Shown piece after piece: positions 29,874 through 40,354 of a stretch of 64,000 nt of DNA. The DNA is taken from positions 49,571-113,570 of the forward strand of contig JANJUF010000090.1 of assembly GCA_024710705.1 (NCBI GenBank), in the 5' to 3' direction. This DNA is from Gemmatimonadaceae bacterium (GTDB lineage: Bacteria > Gemmatimonadota > Gemmatimonadetes > Gemmatimonadales > Gemmatimonadaceae). The notes beneath the pieces are model-generated. The model saw nothing but the letters and a program-made list of their open reading frames with translations, did not search any database and was not told the origin of the DNA. Position 1 is the first letter of the stretch. Each line of letters starts with the position of its first letter. Position numbers and translations under genes: made by a program.

Positions 29874-31232
29874 TTATCGCGACCGCTGTTCGTGCAGCCA
29901 GCGGCGCAGGTCCTGCATCGTCGGCGCGTCGCCCGAGAGCGCGGCACCAGCGTCCACCGCGTGCGTCGCGGCCCCCGTCATCTTGCCGAGCAGGCTCATC
30001 GCCTCCACGGCCCCGTCCTCGCGGAAGTAGACCACGGCGCTGGCGCCGGCCTTCTTGGCACCATCCACCTGATTCCGCGTGGCCTGCGACTTGTAGCGTT
30101 CTTCGTTCAACCCATGTGCCACCGAGAAGCCCGCACCGCGCAGCGCGGTCGCCAGTTTGAGCGCGTCGGCGTAGGGGCGCGCAATCGCGCCGTTCCCGGC
30201 CACCAGGTGGAAGTCGATGGCATCGGCCGTGAAGTCGGGCCAGAGCTTGCGCTCCGTGAGCAGCTCCCCGAGCACCACGTCGCCCATGCCAAAGCCCAGC
30301 GAGGGGAGATCGGCCCCACCGATGGCCTTGAGGAGGTCGTCGTAGCGGCCTCCGCCGCAGATGGCGCGGAGTTCGCCCTTGGCATCGAAGAGCTCGAAGA
30401 CGATGCCCGTGTAGTACGCGAGGCCGCGGACGATCGACAGGTCCAGCGTAACCCACGCACCGATCCCCAAGGCGTCGCAGTGCTCGAGGTAGCGCGCGAA
30501 TCGCGCGATGGCCTCGCGGGCGGCCGGCGCCTCGCCGAACTCCCGCCGCAGGTCCGCGAAGCTCGTCCCACTGGCCAGGCCCAGGACGCGCTCCACCAGT
30601 GCCGTACTGAGTCCCGCCGCCGCAAGCTTCTCGACGCTCACCTCGCGCGGCTGCCGCGCGATTTTGTCCACCACCGCGTACACCGCCCCGCGCTGCGCCT
30701 CGGTCACACCAAGCGTCTCGAGCACACCATTCAACATGCGCCGGTCGCTCACCCGCGCCCGCACATCCTCGTGCGTGAGCCCCAACTCCCGCATGATGTC
30801 CACCGCCACCGCCAGCAGCTCGGCGTCCGCCACCTCGCTGGCCTCGCCGACGATGTCCACGTTCAGCTGGAAGTGCTCGCGCAGCCGCCCGCGCTGCGCC
30901 CGCTCGTAGCGGAACAGCTGGGGAATGGCGAACCAGCGGACCGGCTTGCGCAGGGCGCTGGCCTTGGCCCCCACCATCCGCGCGAACGTCGGCGTCATCT
31001 CGGGCCGTAGCGAGACCTCGCGCCCACCCTTGTCCGTGAAGGCGTACAGCTGGCCGACGATCTCGTCGCCGGACTTCTTCGTGTACAGGTCGAGGGGCTC
31101 CAACGGCGGCCCATCGTACTCCACGAAGGCGTACTTGTGCGCCACGGCCCGCCAGGCACGGAAGACGTGCGTCCGGCGGGCCAGCTCGTCAGGATAGAAA
31201 TCGCGGAACCCGGGCAGTGCGGAACTACTCAT
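29874..31232 (-). CDS. hisS: Histidyl-tRNA synthetase
   Basis: 452-residue class II synthetase. Motifs: [11 protein letters not shown] (motif 2 region), [23 protein letters not shown], the HisA signature [11 protein letters not shown] and GGGRYDDLL, and a C-terminal anticodon-binding domain. The start ATG 31232 ([16 protein letters not shown]) is well supported. It lies 9 bases after folC. Confidence 0.95.
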   Translation of the reverse strand: MSSSALPGFRDFYPDELARRTHVFRAWRAVAHKYAFVEYDGPPLEPLDLYTKKSGDEIVGQLYAFTDKGGREVSLRPEMTPTFARMVGAKASALRKPVRWFAIPQLFRYERAQRGRLREHFQLNVDIVGEASEVADAELLAVAVDIMRELGLTHEDVRARVSDRRMLNGVLETLGVTEAQRGAVYAVVDKIARQPREVSVEKLAAAGLSTALVERVLGLASGTSFADLRREFGEAPAAREAIARFARYLEHCDALGIGAWVTLDLSIVRGLAYYTGIVFELFDAKGELRAICGGGRYDDLLKAIGGADLPSLGFGMGDVVLGELLTERKLWPDFTADAIDFHLVAGNGAIARPYADALKLATALRGAGFSVAHGLNEERYKSQATRNQVDGAKKAGASAVVYFREDGAVEAMSLLGKMTGAATHAVDAGAALSGDAPTMQDLRRWLHEQRSR

Positions 31233-31241
31233 CGGGGCAAT

Positions 31242-32540
31242 TTACCCGTGCGCGGGAGACACCTGCAACCGCGACATTGCGTCGCCGACGGTGTGAAAGC
31301 TCCCCGTGACGAGCACCGTGGCGCCCCGCGAGGGCGCCAAGGCCAGTGCGCGGTCGAAATCCGGCTCCCACTCTGCGCTCCAGCCCTCGGCGCGCACGAA
31401 GGCGAGCGCGTCCCCGCCCACCCAGCGGCGACACGCTGGTGCCGTGGGGGCATCCGTGAGGACGAAGTGGTCCACGTCACGGGCGAGCGCCGTCAACATC
31501 CCCCGCCAGTCCTTGTCGTTCAGCACGCAGACCAGCGCCACCACCGGGCGCGCCGGGGCGAGACCGCGGAGCGTCTCCGCGGTGACCGCAGAACCGTCCG
31601 GGTTGTGGGCGACGTCGAAAATCCAGCCGTCGTGCCTCGAGAATCGCCCTGGAAGCTGCACCGCGCGAAACGCCGGGATGTCCTCCCGAGCGGGACGCCG
31701 GAGCCGCTCCGGGAGCGCGTCGAGCATGGTGAGGGCGGTGAGGGCATTCTGCGCCTGATGGCGCCCCGTCAGCCCGGTGGCCACCTCCAGTCGCTCGTCA
31801 CCCCGAACCCAAGTGAACGACGTCCCTTCGGGTCCCACGTGAATCCCCTCGGCCGCCCCCTCGTCGGCGACGACTCGGATCGGCGCGGCGCCGCGCCGGC
31901 GTCCCTCTGACGCCAAGATCGACCGGATACCCGCGTCGGGCTCCCCGACGACCGCCGGACGCCCAGCCTTGAAGATCCCCGCCTTCTCGGGCGCGATCGC
32001 CTCGCGGGTGGCCCCCAGCCACTCCACGTGATCCACGCCGATCCCGGAGACCCCGGCCACGAGCGGATCCACCACGTTGGTGGCGTCGAGCCGGCCGCCA
32101 AGCCCGGTCTCGATCACGGCCACATCCACATCGTGCTCGGCGAAAAGCTGCAGCCCCATCGCCGTCGTCGCCTCGAAGAACGTCACGCCAAGGCGCTCCA
32201 CGGACGGGGTCCAGCGCTCGAGCCAGGCCGCCAGCTCGGCGTCGGCAAGGGGACGCCCGTCCACCACGAATCGCTCCCGGAAGTCCACGAGGTGCGGCGA
32301 GGTGTACTTGGCCACGCGTAGGCCTCGCGCGCGGAGGCTGCCCTCGAGCATCGCGCAGACGCTGCCCTTCCCGTTGGTGCCGGCGACGTGCAGCACCGGC
32401 AGCGTCCGATGCGGATTCCCGAGCTCGGCGAGGAAGGCTTCCACCCGCTCGAGTCCAAGCTTCCATTGTCCCGTCGTGCGCGCGAAGAGCGCGTCGAGCG
32501 CCGCGCGGTAGGCTGCGTCGTCGCTCAGCTGGACGACCAT
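31242..32540 (-). CDS. folC: Folylpolyglutamate/dihydrofolate synthase
   Basis: 432 residues. Mur-ligase-like ATP site HVAGTNGKGSVCAMLE near residue 50, VIETGLGGRLDATN, and DVAHNPDGSAV. It adds glutamates to folates and may also make dihydrofolate. It overlaps the accD 3' end by 16 bases, as in the accD-folC pairing common in bacteria. Confidence 0.94.
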   Translation of the reverse strand: MVVQLSDDAAYRAALDALFARTTGQWKLGLERVEAFLAELGNPHRTLPVLHVAGTNGKGSVCAMLEGSLRARGLRVAKYTSPHLVDFRERFVVDGRPLADAELAAWLERWTPSVERLGVTFFEATTAMGLQLFAEHDVDVAVIETGLGGRLDATNVVDPLVAGVSGIGVDHVEWLGATREAIAPEKAGIFKAGRPAVVGEPDAGIRSILASEGRRRGAAPIRVVADEGAAEGIHVGPEGTSFTWVRGDERLEVATGLTGRHQAQNALTALTMLDALPERLRRPAREDIPAFRAVQLPGRFSRHDGWIFDVAHNPDGSAVTAETLRGLAPARPVVALVCVLNDKDWRGMLTALARDVDHFVLTDAPTAPACRRWVGGDALAFVRAEGWSAEWEPDFDRALALAPSRGATVLVTGSFHTVGDAMSRLQVSPAHG

Positions 32541-33388
32541 CCAATGGCCGCGGGCTTGCCGCTCATGTGTCGCAGCAGCTGCCCGACGGTACGCTTCAGC
32601 TGGTGGCGATGCACCACCTGGTCCACCATGCCGTGCGTCAGGAGGAACTCGGCCGTCTGGAATCCTTCAGGCAGGTCCTGCCCCAACGTCTGCTTGATCA
32701 CCCGTGGGCCGGCGAATCCGATGACCGCGCCGGGCTCGGCAAGGATCGCGTCGCCGAGCATTGCGTAGCTCGCGCTCACGCCCCCGGTCGTGGGATTCGT
32801 CAGGATGGACACGTACGGGATGCGCCGCTCCGCCAACTGCGCGAGCATCGCCGAGCTCTTCGCCATCTGCATCAGGGACAGCACGCCTTCCTGCATGCGC
32901 GCGCCGCCGGAGGCCGAGATGATGATGAGCGGCCACTTCTTCTCGAGCGACCGCTGGCCGAGCCGGGCGATCTTCTCGCCGACGACGGACCCCATGGAAC
33001 CACCCATGAAGGCGAAATCCATCACGCCGAGGTTCACCGGCATCTGGTCCATCAGCCCCGACACGGTCAGGATGGCGTCGTGGTCGCCGGCCTTCGCCAG
33101 CGCCTTCTTGAGGCGCCCCGGATACTCGGGAAACTCAAGCGGATCCACGCTGCGCAGCCCCGCGTCCTTCTCGTCGATGGAGCCTTCGTCGAGGAGAATG
33201 GAGACGTACTCGTGGGCCCGGATGCGACGGTGGTAGTCGCAGCTGGGGCAGACGTTATGGTTCCGCGAGAACTTCTCGCGGATGTCCGTGTGCCCGCAGG
33301 CTTCGCACTTCTCCCAGGCATCGGGAGGGATCTCGAGGCGCTGCGCCCGCGGCGGGCGGGGCTTCTTGTCTTTCTTGAACCAAGCCAT
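32525..33388 (-). CDS. accD: Acetyl-CoA carboxylase carboxyltransferase subunit beta
   Basis: 287 residues. The N-terminal zinc ribbon has CEAC and, after a spacer, CPSC (about 29-32 and 48-51). The crotonase-like domain has FAFMGGSMGSVVGEKI, IIISASGGARMQEGVLSLMQMAK and TNPTTGGVSASYAMLGD. First committed step of fatty acid synthesis. accA is not in the window. Confidence 0.95.
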   Translation of the reverse strand: MAWFKKDKKPRPPRAQRLEIPPDAWEKCEACGHTDIREKFSRNHNVCPSCDYHRRIRAHEYVSILLDEGSIDEKDAGLRSVDPLEFPEYPGRLKKALAKAGDHDAILTVSGLMDQMPVNLGVMDFAFMGGSMGSVVGEKIARLGQRSLEKKWPLIIISASGGARMQEGVLSLMQMAKSSAMLAQLAERRIPYVSILTNPTTGGVSASYAMLGDAILAEPGAVIGFAGPRVIKQTLGQDLPEGFQTAEFLLTHGMVDQVVHRHQLKRTVGQLLRHMSGKPAAIGWSSS

Positions 33389-33412
33389 AGCGGGAAAATG
33401 GCCTCCCGTGCC

Positions 33413-34663
33413 CTATATCACCAGCCCGTCGGCCCGCCCGCGGCCCTCCGACGAGACGAGCGCCAGGATCCCGATGCTGAGCCAGCAGGCCAGCATGAAC
33501 GATCCCCCGTACGAGAAGAAGGGCAGCGGGATGCCGGTGATGGGCATCAAGCCGATGGTCATGCCCACATTCACCACGATGTGCGTGAAGAACGCCGCCG
33601 TGAGCCCGAAGGCCACGAGCGAGGCGAAGGGATTGGCCGAGCGCGCGGCGATGCGCACCGTGCGCAGCAACAGGATGCAGAAGAGCGCGAGCACGAATCC
33701 CACGCCGACGAAGCCGAACTCCTCCCCGACGACGGCGTAGATGAAGTCGGTGTGCTGCTCCGGGAGAAAGGCCAGCCGCTTCTGCGAGCCGTCGGTAAAG
33801 CCCTTCCCGAAGAACCCTCCCGATCCGATGGCCACTTGCGATTGGATCAGGTGATAGCCCGAGGCGCGTGGGTCGCTCGACGGATCGAGAAAGACCAGGA
33901 GACGGCGCTGCTGGTACGGATTGAGCCGCTCCCAGAGAATCGGAGCCACCACGCCCATCGCCACGTTGGCGCCGACGATGGCTGTGCTCTCGATCCAGCT
34001 CGGCCGCTTCCAGGCCACCAGCGCGAGCAGGAGGAGGAACCACGCCCCCCACACGCCGGTGCTGAACGCCAGGATGAGACTGATGCCCGGGCTCGCCGCC
34101 ATGAGGAGCAGGGGCCACGACACGCCGCTCCAAAAGAGCATGGCGAAGAAGATGCCAATGAAGACGATGCCAGTCCCGAGGTCCGGTTGCGCCATGATCA
34201 GCAACCACGGCACGCCGACGATGAGCGCGGGGCGCCAGAGGCCAAAGAGACTCGTCGGCGCCGTGCGCTCCGCCGAGAGCACGCGGGCCAGCATCAGCAC
34301 GACCGCAACCTTGGCGAGCTCCGACGGCTGGCCAAGCCGCACCCCGCCGATGGTCAGCCAGCTCTTGGTGCCGGCGGCGGTCCCCGCCCCGGTCCCGATG
34401 AAGAGCAGCAGCACCAGCAGGAACACGGCCACCAGGTAGAGCGGCACGGCGCCCCACTCCAGCAAGCGCACCGAGAGCCGCGAGGTGACGTAGGCCGTGC
34501 CGATGCCGAGCACGGCCCACAGGACCTGGGTGCGCCAGATGCCCTCGACGAAGTTCGGCACATCGGTCTGGCCCGCCGAGTACACCATGGCCACGCCGCA
34601 GGCCGTCAACAGCAGTGCCAGGGCGACGAGCGGCCACTCGGTGGGCACGACCTGGGACCTCAC
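33413..34663 (-). CDS. rodA: Peptidoglycan glycosyltransferase RodA
   Basis: SEDS-family polymerase, 416 residues, about 10 transmembrane segments. SEDS landmarks: KSWLTIGGVRLGQPSELAK, MAQPDLGTGIVF, and the C-terminal VGMTIGLMPITGIPLPFFSYGGS. GTG 34663 overlaps the mrdA stop (GTGA), pairing it with its cognate class B PBP for side-wall synthesis. Confidence 0.95.
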   Translation of the reverse strand: MRSQVVPTEWPLVALALLLTACGVAMVYSAGQTDVPNFVEGIWRTQVLWAVLGIGTAYVTSRLSVRLLEWGAVPLYLVAVFLLVLLLFIGTGAGTAAGTKSWLTIGGVRLGQPSELAKVAVVLMLARVLSAERTAPTSLFGLWRPALIVGVPWLLIMAQPDLGTGIVFIGIFFAMLFWSGVSWPLLLMAASPGISLILAFSTGVWGAWFLLLLALVAWKRPSWIESTAIVGANVAMGVVAPILWERLNPYQQRRLLVFLDPSSDPRASGYHLIQSQVAIGSGGFFGKGFTDGSQKRLAFLPEQHTDFIYAVVGEEFGFVGVGFVLALFCILLLRTVRIAARSANPFASLVAFGLTAAFFTHIVVNVGMTIGLMPITGIPLPFFSYGGSFMLACWLSIGILALVSSEGRGRADGLVI

Positions 34664-36435
34664 GGTCCCTCCGTCGGCGGCAGGGAGACGACCTGCCCTT
34701 TCAGATAGTGCTCGATGATGCGCGCGGCAACGCGCGCCGCGCGCGACCCGCCGCCGCCGAACTCGAGCAGCACCGCCACCACGATCTTCGGGTCGTCGGC
34801 TGGTGCGTAGCCCGCGAACCAGGCGTGGTCACGCTCGGCGTCCTGCGCGTTTTGCGCCGTTCCGGTCTTGCCGGCAACCGTGATGCCCTCCAGCCGCGAG
34901 CCGGCGGCCGTGCCAGTCCCGACCACGGCAGCCATCGCCTCCTGCAGGGCGCGCAACTGCGCCGGCGTGATATTGAAGAGCGGCGTGCGCTCCGACTCAC
35001 CGCGCACCACTTCCGGGCGGGCCGCCGCGCCGTCGGTGGCCAGCGCCGTGTAGAAGCGCGCCAGGTTCACCACCGTCTGCGAGTTCTCGCCCTGCCCGAT
35101 GGCGAGGTTGAGGCTCACCGCCTGCGTCCAGCCCTGCGGGCCGAACAGCCGATCGTAGTACTCCCGGGCCGGATCACTCGGGAAGAGCGGGCGCGATTCG
35201 GCGGGCAGGTCGATGCCCGAGCGATCGCGCGACCCGAGACGGATGCCGCCGGCCACCAGCGACTGCAGCCCGATGCGGATCCCGAGCTGGTAGAAGTACG
35301 TGTCGCAGGACACCTCCAGCGCCTGCGCCAGCGTCACGTCGCCGTGCCCGTCCTCCTTCCAGCAGCGGAAGAAGCGATTGCCGAACTGGAATCCGCCACG
35401 GCAGGGCACCGGCATGCGCTCGTCGATGCGCACCTGCTTCGCTTCCATGGCGATGATGGAGGTGTGCAGCTTCCAGATCGAGCCCGGCGGATACGTCCCC
35501 TTGATGGCCTTGTTGTACAGCGGACGCCGGGGATCGCCCTGCAGCTCGCTCCAGTAGTCGCGCGGAATCCCACCGATGAACTGGTTGGGATCGAAGGTCG
35601 GCGCCGAGTGCAGGGCCAGCACTTCACCGGAACGCGGCTCCATGGCGACGACCCCACCGATCAACGAGTCGCCGAAGAGCTCGTGCACGAAGCGTTGCAG
35701 GTCGAGATCGATGTTCGTGTACAGCGCCGGCGGCGCTTCCGGCACCTGGTCGGGACGTGCCTGCTCGCGCACCACGCGCCCGCGCGCGTCAACTTCCACG
35801 TAGCGCGCTCCCTCGCGTCCGCGCAGCCGCGCCTCGTACTGCCGCTCGATGCCATCCTTCCCCACCTGCTGCCCGGGCTTGTACTCGGCGAACCGCTCTT
35901 GCCCGAGCTCGATCTCGCTGATCTCGCCGGTGTAGCCCACCAGCGCCGACACGGCCGGTCCATCGGGATAGTGGCGCTTGGGCGCCGACTGGATGATCAG
36001 GCCCGGAAACTCGAGGCGCCGCTCCTCGAGCGCCGACACCAACGCGAACGGCGCATCGGGGAACAACACCGTCGGGCGCGTGGGTTCGCGGCGAAACCGT
36101 CGCACCGCCGCACCGGTCTGCTCCGGCGTCACCGGCACCACCTGGCCGATCCGCCGCATCATGACGCGCAACGAGTCTTCATTGCGGGCCAACAGCGAGA
36201 TGGCGTATCCGGGCAGGTTCTCGGCGATCACCCGCCCGGTGCGATCGTAGATCACCCCGCGGGGCGCCGGCAACGGCAGCTCGCGCAGTCGGTTCTCCTC
36301 GGACTGCAGGTGGTAGCGCGCCCCCTGCAGCACCTGCGTGCGGAAGAACGATCCCCCGAGGAACAGGAACATCAGGAAGAGCAGCGCCGACGCCACCCGC
36401 GCCCGCCCCTGCACCGCGTTCGGGTGGAAACTCAT
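34660..36435 (-). CDS. mrdA: Penicillin-binding protein 2 (class B transpeptidase)
   Basis: 591 residues: cytoplasmic start, one transmembrane helix (ALLFLMFLFLGGSFF), PBP dimerisation domain, then transpeptidase. Catalytic motifs: SxxK as PPGSIWKL, SxN-type as SCDTYFYQLG (an SCD variant) and KTG as AGKTGTAQN. Cross-links peptidoglycan during elongation with RodA. Overlaps mreD by ATGA. Confidence 0.95.
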   Translation of the reverse strand: MSFHPNAVQGRARVASALLFLMFLFLGGSFFRTQVLQGARYHLQSEENRLRELPLPAPRGVIYDRTGRVIAENLPGYAISLLARNEDSLRVMMRRIGQVVPVTPEQTGAAVRRFRREPTRPTVLFPDAPFALVSALEERRLEFPGLIIQSAPKRHYPDGPAVSALVGYTGEISEIELGQERFAEYKPGQQVGKDGIERQYEARLRGREGARYVEVDARGRVVREQARPDQVPEAPPALYTNIDLDLQRFVHELFGDSLIGGVVAMEPRSGEVLALHSAPTFDPNQFIGGIPRDYWSELQGDPRRPLYNKAIKGTYPPGSIWKLHTSIIAMEAKQVRIDERMPVPCRGGFQFGNRFFRCWKEDGHGDVTLAQALEVSCDTYFYQLGIRIGLQSLVAGGIRLGSRDRSGIDLPAESRPLFPSDPAREYYDRLFGPQGWTQAVSLNLAIGQGENSQTVVNLARFYTALATDGAAARPEVVRGESERTPLFNITPAQLRALQEAMAAVVGTGTAAGSRLEGITVAGKTGTAQNAQDAERDHAWFAGYAPADDPKIVVAVLLEFGGGGSRAARVAARIIEHYLKGQVVSLPPTEGP

Positions 36436-36923
36436 CCGACCCGCCGCCGCTCAAGCCCCGGCCGCACCATCGCCAGCACGAGGAGACCCGCCGCGGCCGT
36501 CGCGAGTGCCGAGAGCGGCGTCCAGGCGATCAACTGCCACACCAGCGTCATGCCGCGCAGGCGTCCCTCCGCCAGCAGCGACACCACATCGAAGAACAGC
36601 TTGCCGAGGAAGACGAACACGGCGTTGAGCATCAAGTCGTCGGCGAAGAAGGCCGACTTGAGGCGCGAGGCACCGAATGCCATCAGCGTCATGGCCAACG
36701 CGCCCGCGCCCAGCGCCTCGGGTGTCATCGCATCGGTGGCGGCACCGAGCAGCAAACCCACCACCGCCGCCGTCCCCGGACGCACGCGCACCGCCACCAC
36801 CAACGCCCCGATCACCAGGAAGTCCACGCCGGCGCGCCAGTCGAGCAGCGGCCGCAGGGTGAAATGCAGGGTGACCAGCAGCGCCAGCACCAGCGTGACA
36901 AGCACCGCCCGCGACACGTTCAT
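36432..36923 (-). CDS. mreD: Rod shape-determining protein MreD
   Basis: 163-residue polytopic membrane protein with about five hydrophobic segments. MreD sequences diverge strongly, so the call rests mainly on position between mreC and mrdA (ATGA overlaps both sides), size and topology. AVLVTLVLALLVTLHFTL begins the first helix. Confidence 0.87.
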   Translation of the reverse strand: MNVSRAVLVTLVLALLVTLHFTLRPLLDWRAGVDFLVIGALVVAVRVRPGTAAVVGLLLGAATDAMTPEALGAGALAMTLMAFGASRLKSAFFADDLMLNAVFVFLGKLFFDVVSLLAEGRLRGMTLVWQLIAWTPLSALATAAAGLLVLAMVRPGLERRRVG

Positions 36924-37918
36924 CGGCGCGCTCCGGCCCGGGGAAGCGTGTCGGCGGGCGGAACGGAATCCGCCAGACCGGCGAGCGAATCGGCAGCGGC
37001 TCGCGCGCGAGCCACGCTATCGGCCGCCGTGCGGGCAGCGATACTTTCCGCCGCGATGCGCACGCGCCGCTGCAGGGCCTCCGCCTGCGCCTGCCACACG
37101 CTCTCCACGCCCGCGGCGCTCCGCTCGGGCGCCACGATCATCACGGACGTGATCTCGGCCGGGTTCACGGCGGGCCGCACCAGATAGCTGCGCGCCCACC
37201 CGGGACCGGTGGCAAGCGCCCGCACCACGGTGCCGACGAGGATGCCGCGCGGGAAGATGCCGCCGAGCCCGGAACTCATGATCGGCGTGCCCGAGCGCAG
37301 CGCCGCGCGGTACGGCACCCCGTGCAGCTCGAGCATCCACCGGTCCGCCCCGCTCCCCTGGTGCGCCGTGACAATCCCGAAGGCGCTGCCATCGACGGTG
37401 GTCGCGCTCACCCGGAAGTCCGGATGCGGCCAGATGATCGCGATGCTGGTCGTGGGGTCCACCCGCTCGATGATGCCCACCAGCCCGTCCGCCGCCACCA
37501 CCGCGCTCAGCCGCTGTACGCCTTGCCGCTCCCCCGCCGACAGCAGCAGCGTGTGCGCTTCCGTGTCGCCGCGCCCGACCAGCGCCTCGGCGGGCGTGTA
37601 GCCCCAGCCGAGGGCCCGTCCCAGGCCGAGCAGCCCGCGCAACCGAGCATTCTCGGCCTCCACGGCACCGAGCAGGAGCGAGCGCATGGCCAGCGAGTCA
37701 TCGACGCTCCGCAGCGAGTCGGTGAGGGCCAACGCGCGCCCCGCGCGCACGGCGCGTTCCTGCAACAGCGCGAGGGGCCCAAGGAGATTCCCGCGGATGG
37801 CCGCGGCCACGTGATCGCGCGGCTCGGGGGGCAACACGAGGAGCACCAGCGCCACCGCTGCGCACAGCAAGGCCACCGCCGTATCGGCGCGCGAGTCTCC
37901 CCGTCCTCCGCGCGGCAC
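36920..37918 (-). CDS. mreC: Rod shape-determining protein MreC
   Basis: 332 residues from GTG 37918. A basic start, one transmembrane helix (AVALLCAAVALVLLVLPP), a helical coiled-coil-like stretch (LRSVDDSLAMRSLLLGAVEAENARLRGLL), then the beta-rich domain with GLVGIIERVDPTTSIAIIWPHPDF. The extra tail is Ala/Asp-rich and helical. It scaffolds the elongasome in the periplasm. 13 bases after mreB. Confidence 0.93.
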   Translation of the reverse strand: MPRGGRGDSRADTAVALLCAAVALVLLVLPPEPRDHVAAAIRGNLLGPLALLQERAVRAGRALALTDSLRSVDDSLAMRSLLLGAVEAENARLRGLLGLGRALGWGYTPAEALVGRGDTEAHTLLLSAGERQGVQRLSAVVAADGLVGIIERVDPTTSIAIIWPHPDFRVSATTVDGSAFGIVTAHQGSGADRWMLELHGVPYRAALRSGTPIMSSGLGGIFPRGILVGTVVRALATGPGWARSYLVRPAVNPAEITSVMIVAPERSAAGVESVWQAQAEALQRRVRIAAESIAARTAADSVARARAAADSLAGLADSVPPADTLPRAGARR

Positions 37919-37931
37919 TCGGTGCGCCCCC

Positions 37932-38969
37932 TTAGGTGGTCAGCACCGACCAGTACTTCGCCTCGTCGTCGAGGATGCGGCCGCAGCCGCGCACCACGCA
38001 GGTGAGGGGATCCTCGTCCACGTGGATCGGCAGCCCCGTCTCCTGCGTGAGGAGCACGTCGAGGCCGCGGATCAGCGCGCCACCGCCGGTCATCACGATG
38101 CCGCGGTCCACGATGTCGGACGCCAACTCCGGCGGCGTGATCTCCAGTGCGCGGCGCACGGCGTTCACGATCTGCTGGATGGGCTCCTGCACCGCCTCGC
38201 GGATTTCCGCCGAGTGCACGCGCACCGTCTTCGGGATGCCCGAGACGAGATCGCGCCCCTTCACTTCCATCTCGCGCTCCTCGCCCAGCGGTGCCGCGCT
38301 GCCGATCTGGATCTTGATCTGCTCCGCCGTCGGCTCGCCGATCAGCAGGTTGTAGCTCTTGCGCATGAACTGCACGATGCTCGCATCGAGCTCATCGCCA
38401 CCGGTGCGGATGGACGTGTCGGAGACGATGCCGCTCAGCGCGATCACCGCGATCTCGGTCGTGCCGCCGCCGATGTCAATCACCATGTTGCCGGTCGGCG
38501 TCTCCACCGGCAGGCCCACGCCGATCGCCGCCGCCATCGGCTCGGCCACCATGAAGACTTCCTTCGCGCCGGCGCCGAGTGCCGAGTCGCGCACCGCGCG
38601 ACGCTCCACTTCGGTGATGCCCGACGGCACGCACACGATCACGCGCGGTTTCACCTTGAACACGTGGTTCTTGATGATCAACTCGAGGAAGAAGCGCAGC
38701 ATCTTCTCCGTGACGTCGAAGTCGGCGATCACGCCGTCCTTCATCGGGCGCACCGCAATCACGCCGTCGGGCGTACGGCCGAGCATGCGCTTGGCTTCGA
38801 GGCCCACGCCCTTGATGCGCTTCGTCTCGCGATCGATCGCGACGACCGAAGGCTCGTTGAGCACGATGCCTTCACCCTTCACGTAGATCAGCGTGTTGGC
38901 CGTTCCAAGATCGACGGCGATCGCATTCGCCGGCAGGAACCCACCGGATTGGAAGAACGGCCACTTCAT
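37932..38969 (-). CDS. mreB: Rod shape-determining actin homologue MreB
   Basis: 345-residue bacterial actin. [23 protein letters not shown] is the first phosphate loop; [17 protein letters not shown] is the second; [15 protein letters not shown] is the adenosine motif. The first residues ([16 protein letters not shown]) form a short hydrophobic membrane-tethering end. It heads mreBCD-mrdA-rodA. Confidence 0.97.
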   Translation of the reverse strand: MKWPFFQSGGFLPANAIAVDLGTANTLIYVKGEGIVLNEPSVVAIDRETKRIKGVGLEAKRMLGRTPDGVIAVRPMKDGVIADFDVTEKMLRFFLELIIKNHVFKVKPRVIVCVPSGITEVERRAVRDSALGAGAKEVFMVAEPMAAAIGVGLPVETPTGNMVIDIGGGTTEIAVIALSGIVSDTSIRTGGDELDASIVQFMRKSYNLLIGEPTAEQIKIQIGSAAPLGEEREMEVKGRDLVSGIPKTVRVHSAEIREAVQEPIQQIVNAVRRALEITPPELASDIVDRGIVMTGGGALIRGLDVLLTQETGLPIHVDEDPLTCVVRGCGRILDDEAKYWSVLTT

Positions 38970-39050
38970 CGGTCAGGAATCTCGCGCGTCTGGGAAGGGT
39001 AGACGCCTGGAGGACGGCGCGGGTAACAGATTGTCTGCGTTGAAGTTAAA

Positions 39051-39190
39051 GGAGCGAACAGCGAGGGGAAAGGTAAGGAGCGAAGGAAAGGGTTGAAGCG
39101 ACAAGAGGGGGGAGGACACCCTCTCCCCTCCCCCTCCGTTCTTCACCCCTTCCCCTCCGAATTTCGCCCCTCGTCCTCGCTCCTCGCTCC
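39051..39190. repeat. Purine/pyrimidine-biased long imperfect inverted repeat
   Basis: Between ald (3' end) and mreB (5' end). The first half is nearly all purine (GGAGCGAACAGCGAGGGGAA onward, 39051-39098). The second half is nearly all pyrimidine (39121-39190) and resembles the reverse complement of the first, ending in tandem CTCGCTC heptads. It could act as the ald terminator. The mirror-like purine tract could also adopt unusual structure. Confidence 0.6.
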
Positions 39191-39193
39191 TCT

Positions 39194-40309
39194 CTACTTC
39201 AGGAACTTGCTCGCCTCGTGGTAGTCCATGCCAAAGGCCTCGGCCACCCCGGCGTAGGTCACCTTGCCATCCGCCACGTTCAGGCCCTTGAGCAGTCCGG
39301 CGTCCTCGGCCAGCGCCTGCTTCCAGCCCTTGTTCGCCAGCTTGAACGCGTAGGGGAAGGTCGCGTTGGTGAGGGCCAGGGTGGAGGTGCGCGGCACCCC
39401 GCCCGGCATGTTGGCCACGCCGTAGTGGATGATGCCGTCCACCGTATAGACCGGGTTCTCGTGGGTGGTCGCCTTGATGGTCTCCACGCAGCCGCCCTGG
39501 TCGATCGCCACGTCCACGATCACCGCGCCCGGACGCATGAGCTTGAGGTCCTCGCGGCGGATCAGCTTGGGGGCCTTGGCGCCCGGCAGGAGCACGCCGC
39601 CGATCACGAGGTCGGCCGTGGCGATGGCCTCGAGGATGTTGGCGCGGTTGGAGTAAATCAGCTGCACGTTGGCCGGCATCACGTCGCTGAGGTAGCGCAG
39701 GCGCGGGAGGGAGGTGTCGAGGATGATCACCTTGGCCCCGAAGCCAGCGGCCATCTTGGCCGCGTTCACGCCCACCACGCCACCGCCGAGGATGACCACC
39801 TTACCAGGAGAGACGCCCGGCACGCCGCCGAGGAGCACGCCGCGGCCGCCGTACAGCTTTTCGAGGTACTTGGCGCCTTCCTGCACCGCCATGCGGCCGG
39901 CGACCTCCGACATCGGGGTCAGCAGCGGCAGCTCGCGCGAGGGCAGTTCCACCGTCTCGTAGGCGATGCAGGTCGCCCCCGACTCCATGTGCGCGCGCGT
40001 CAGTTCCTCGTCGGCGGCAAAATGGAAGTAGGTGAAGATCGTCTGGCCCTTCCGCATACGCGGCCACTCGACCTTGATCGGCTCCTTCACCTTGATGATC
40101 ATGTCGGCCGACGCCCACACCTCGTCGGCCGTCTTGAGGATCTTGGCGCCGACGTTCGTGTACTCGACGTCCTCGAACCCGCTGCCGATGCCTGCGCCCT
40201 GCTCCACGAACACCGTGTGTCCGGCGGCCACGAGAGCCTCGGCACCGGCGGGGACGAGCGACACGCGGTTCTCGTTCGTTTTGATCTCCCTAGGGATTCC
40301 GATTTTCAT
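39194..40309 (-). CDS. ald: Alanine dehydrogenase
   Basis: 371 residues. Catalyses NAD-dependent alanine to pyruvate + ammonia. [22 protein letters not shown] is the signature start; the NAD-binding [24 protein letters not shown] is central; [20 protein letters not shown] and the [14 protein letters not shown] stretch follow. Can recycle cell-wall or amino-acid nitrogen. 45 bases after the M16 peptidase. Confidence 0.97.
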   Translation of the reverse strand: MKIGIPREIKTNENRVSLVPAGAEALVAAGHTVFVEQGAGIGSGFEDVEYTNVGAKILKTADEVWASADMIIKVKEPIKVEWPRMRKGQTIFTYFHFAADEELTRAHMESGATCIAYETVELPSRELPLLTPMSEVAGRMAVQEGAKYLEKLYGGRGVLLGGVPGVSPGKVVILGGGVVGVNAAKMAAGFGAKVIILDTSLPRLRYLSDVMPANVQLIYSNRANILEAIATADLVIGGVLLPGAKAPKLIRREDLKLMRPGAVIVDVAIDQGGCVETIKATTHENPVYTVDGIIHYGVANMPGGVPRTSTLALTNATFPYAFKLANKGWKQALAEDAGLLKGLNVADGKVTYAGVAEAFGMDYHEASKFLK

Positions 40310-40324
40310 TTGAGATTTAGAGGT

Positions 40325-40346
40325 GAGACGTAAGACGGAAGATGGA
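40325..40346 (-). repeat. GACGGAA-type repeat upstream of ald
   Basis: The + strand reads GACGTAAGACGGAAGATGGAAGGAACTGCT, a degenerate version of the unit at 51544-51573, which ends in the same GGAAGGAACTGCT. It lies in the short gap between the M16 peptidase and ald. Confidence 0.6.
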
Positions 40347-40354
40347 AGGAACTG

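Noticed and set aside
39000-39050. Leaderless promoter for mreB like those of six other genes
   Set aside because: I looked for TTGnnn-N17-TAnnnT near ATG 38969 and found no acceptable match.
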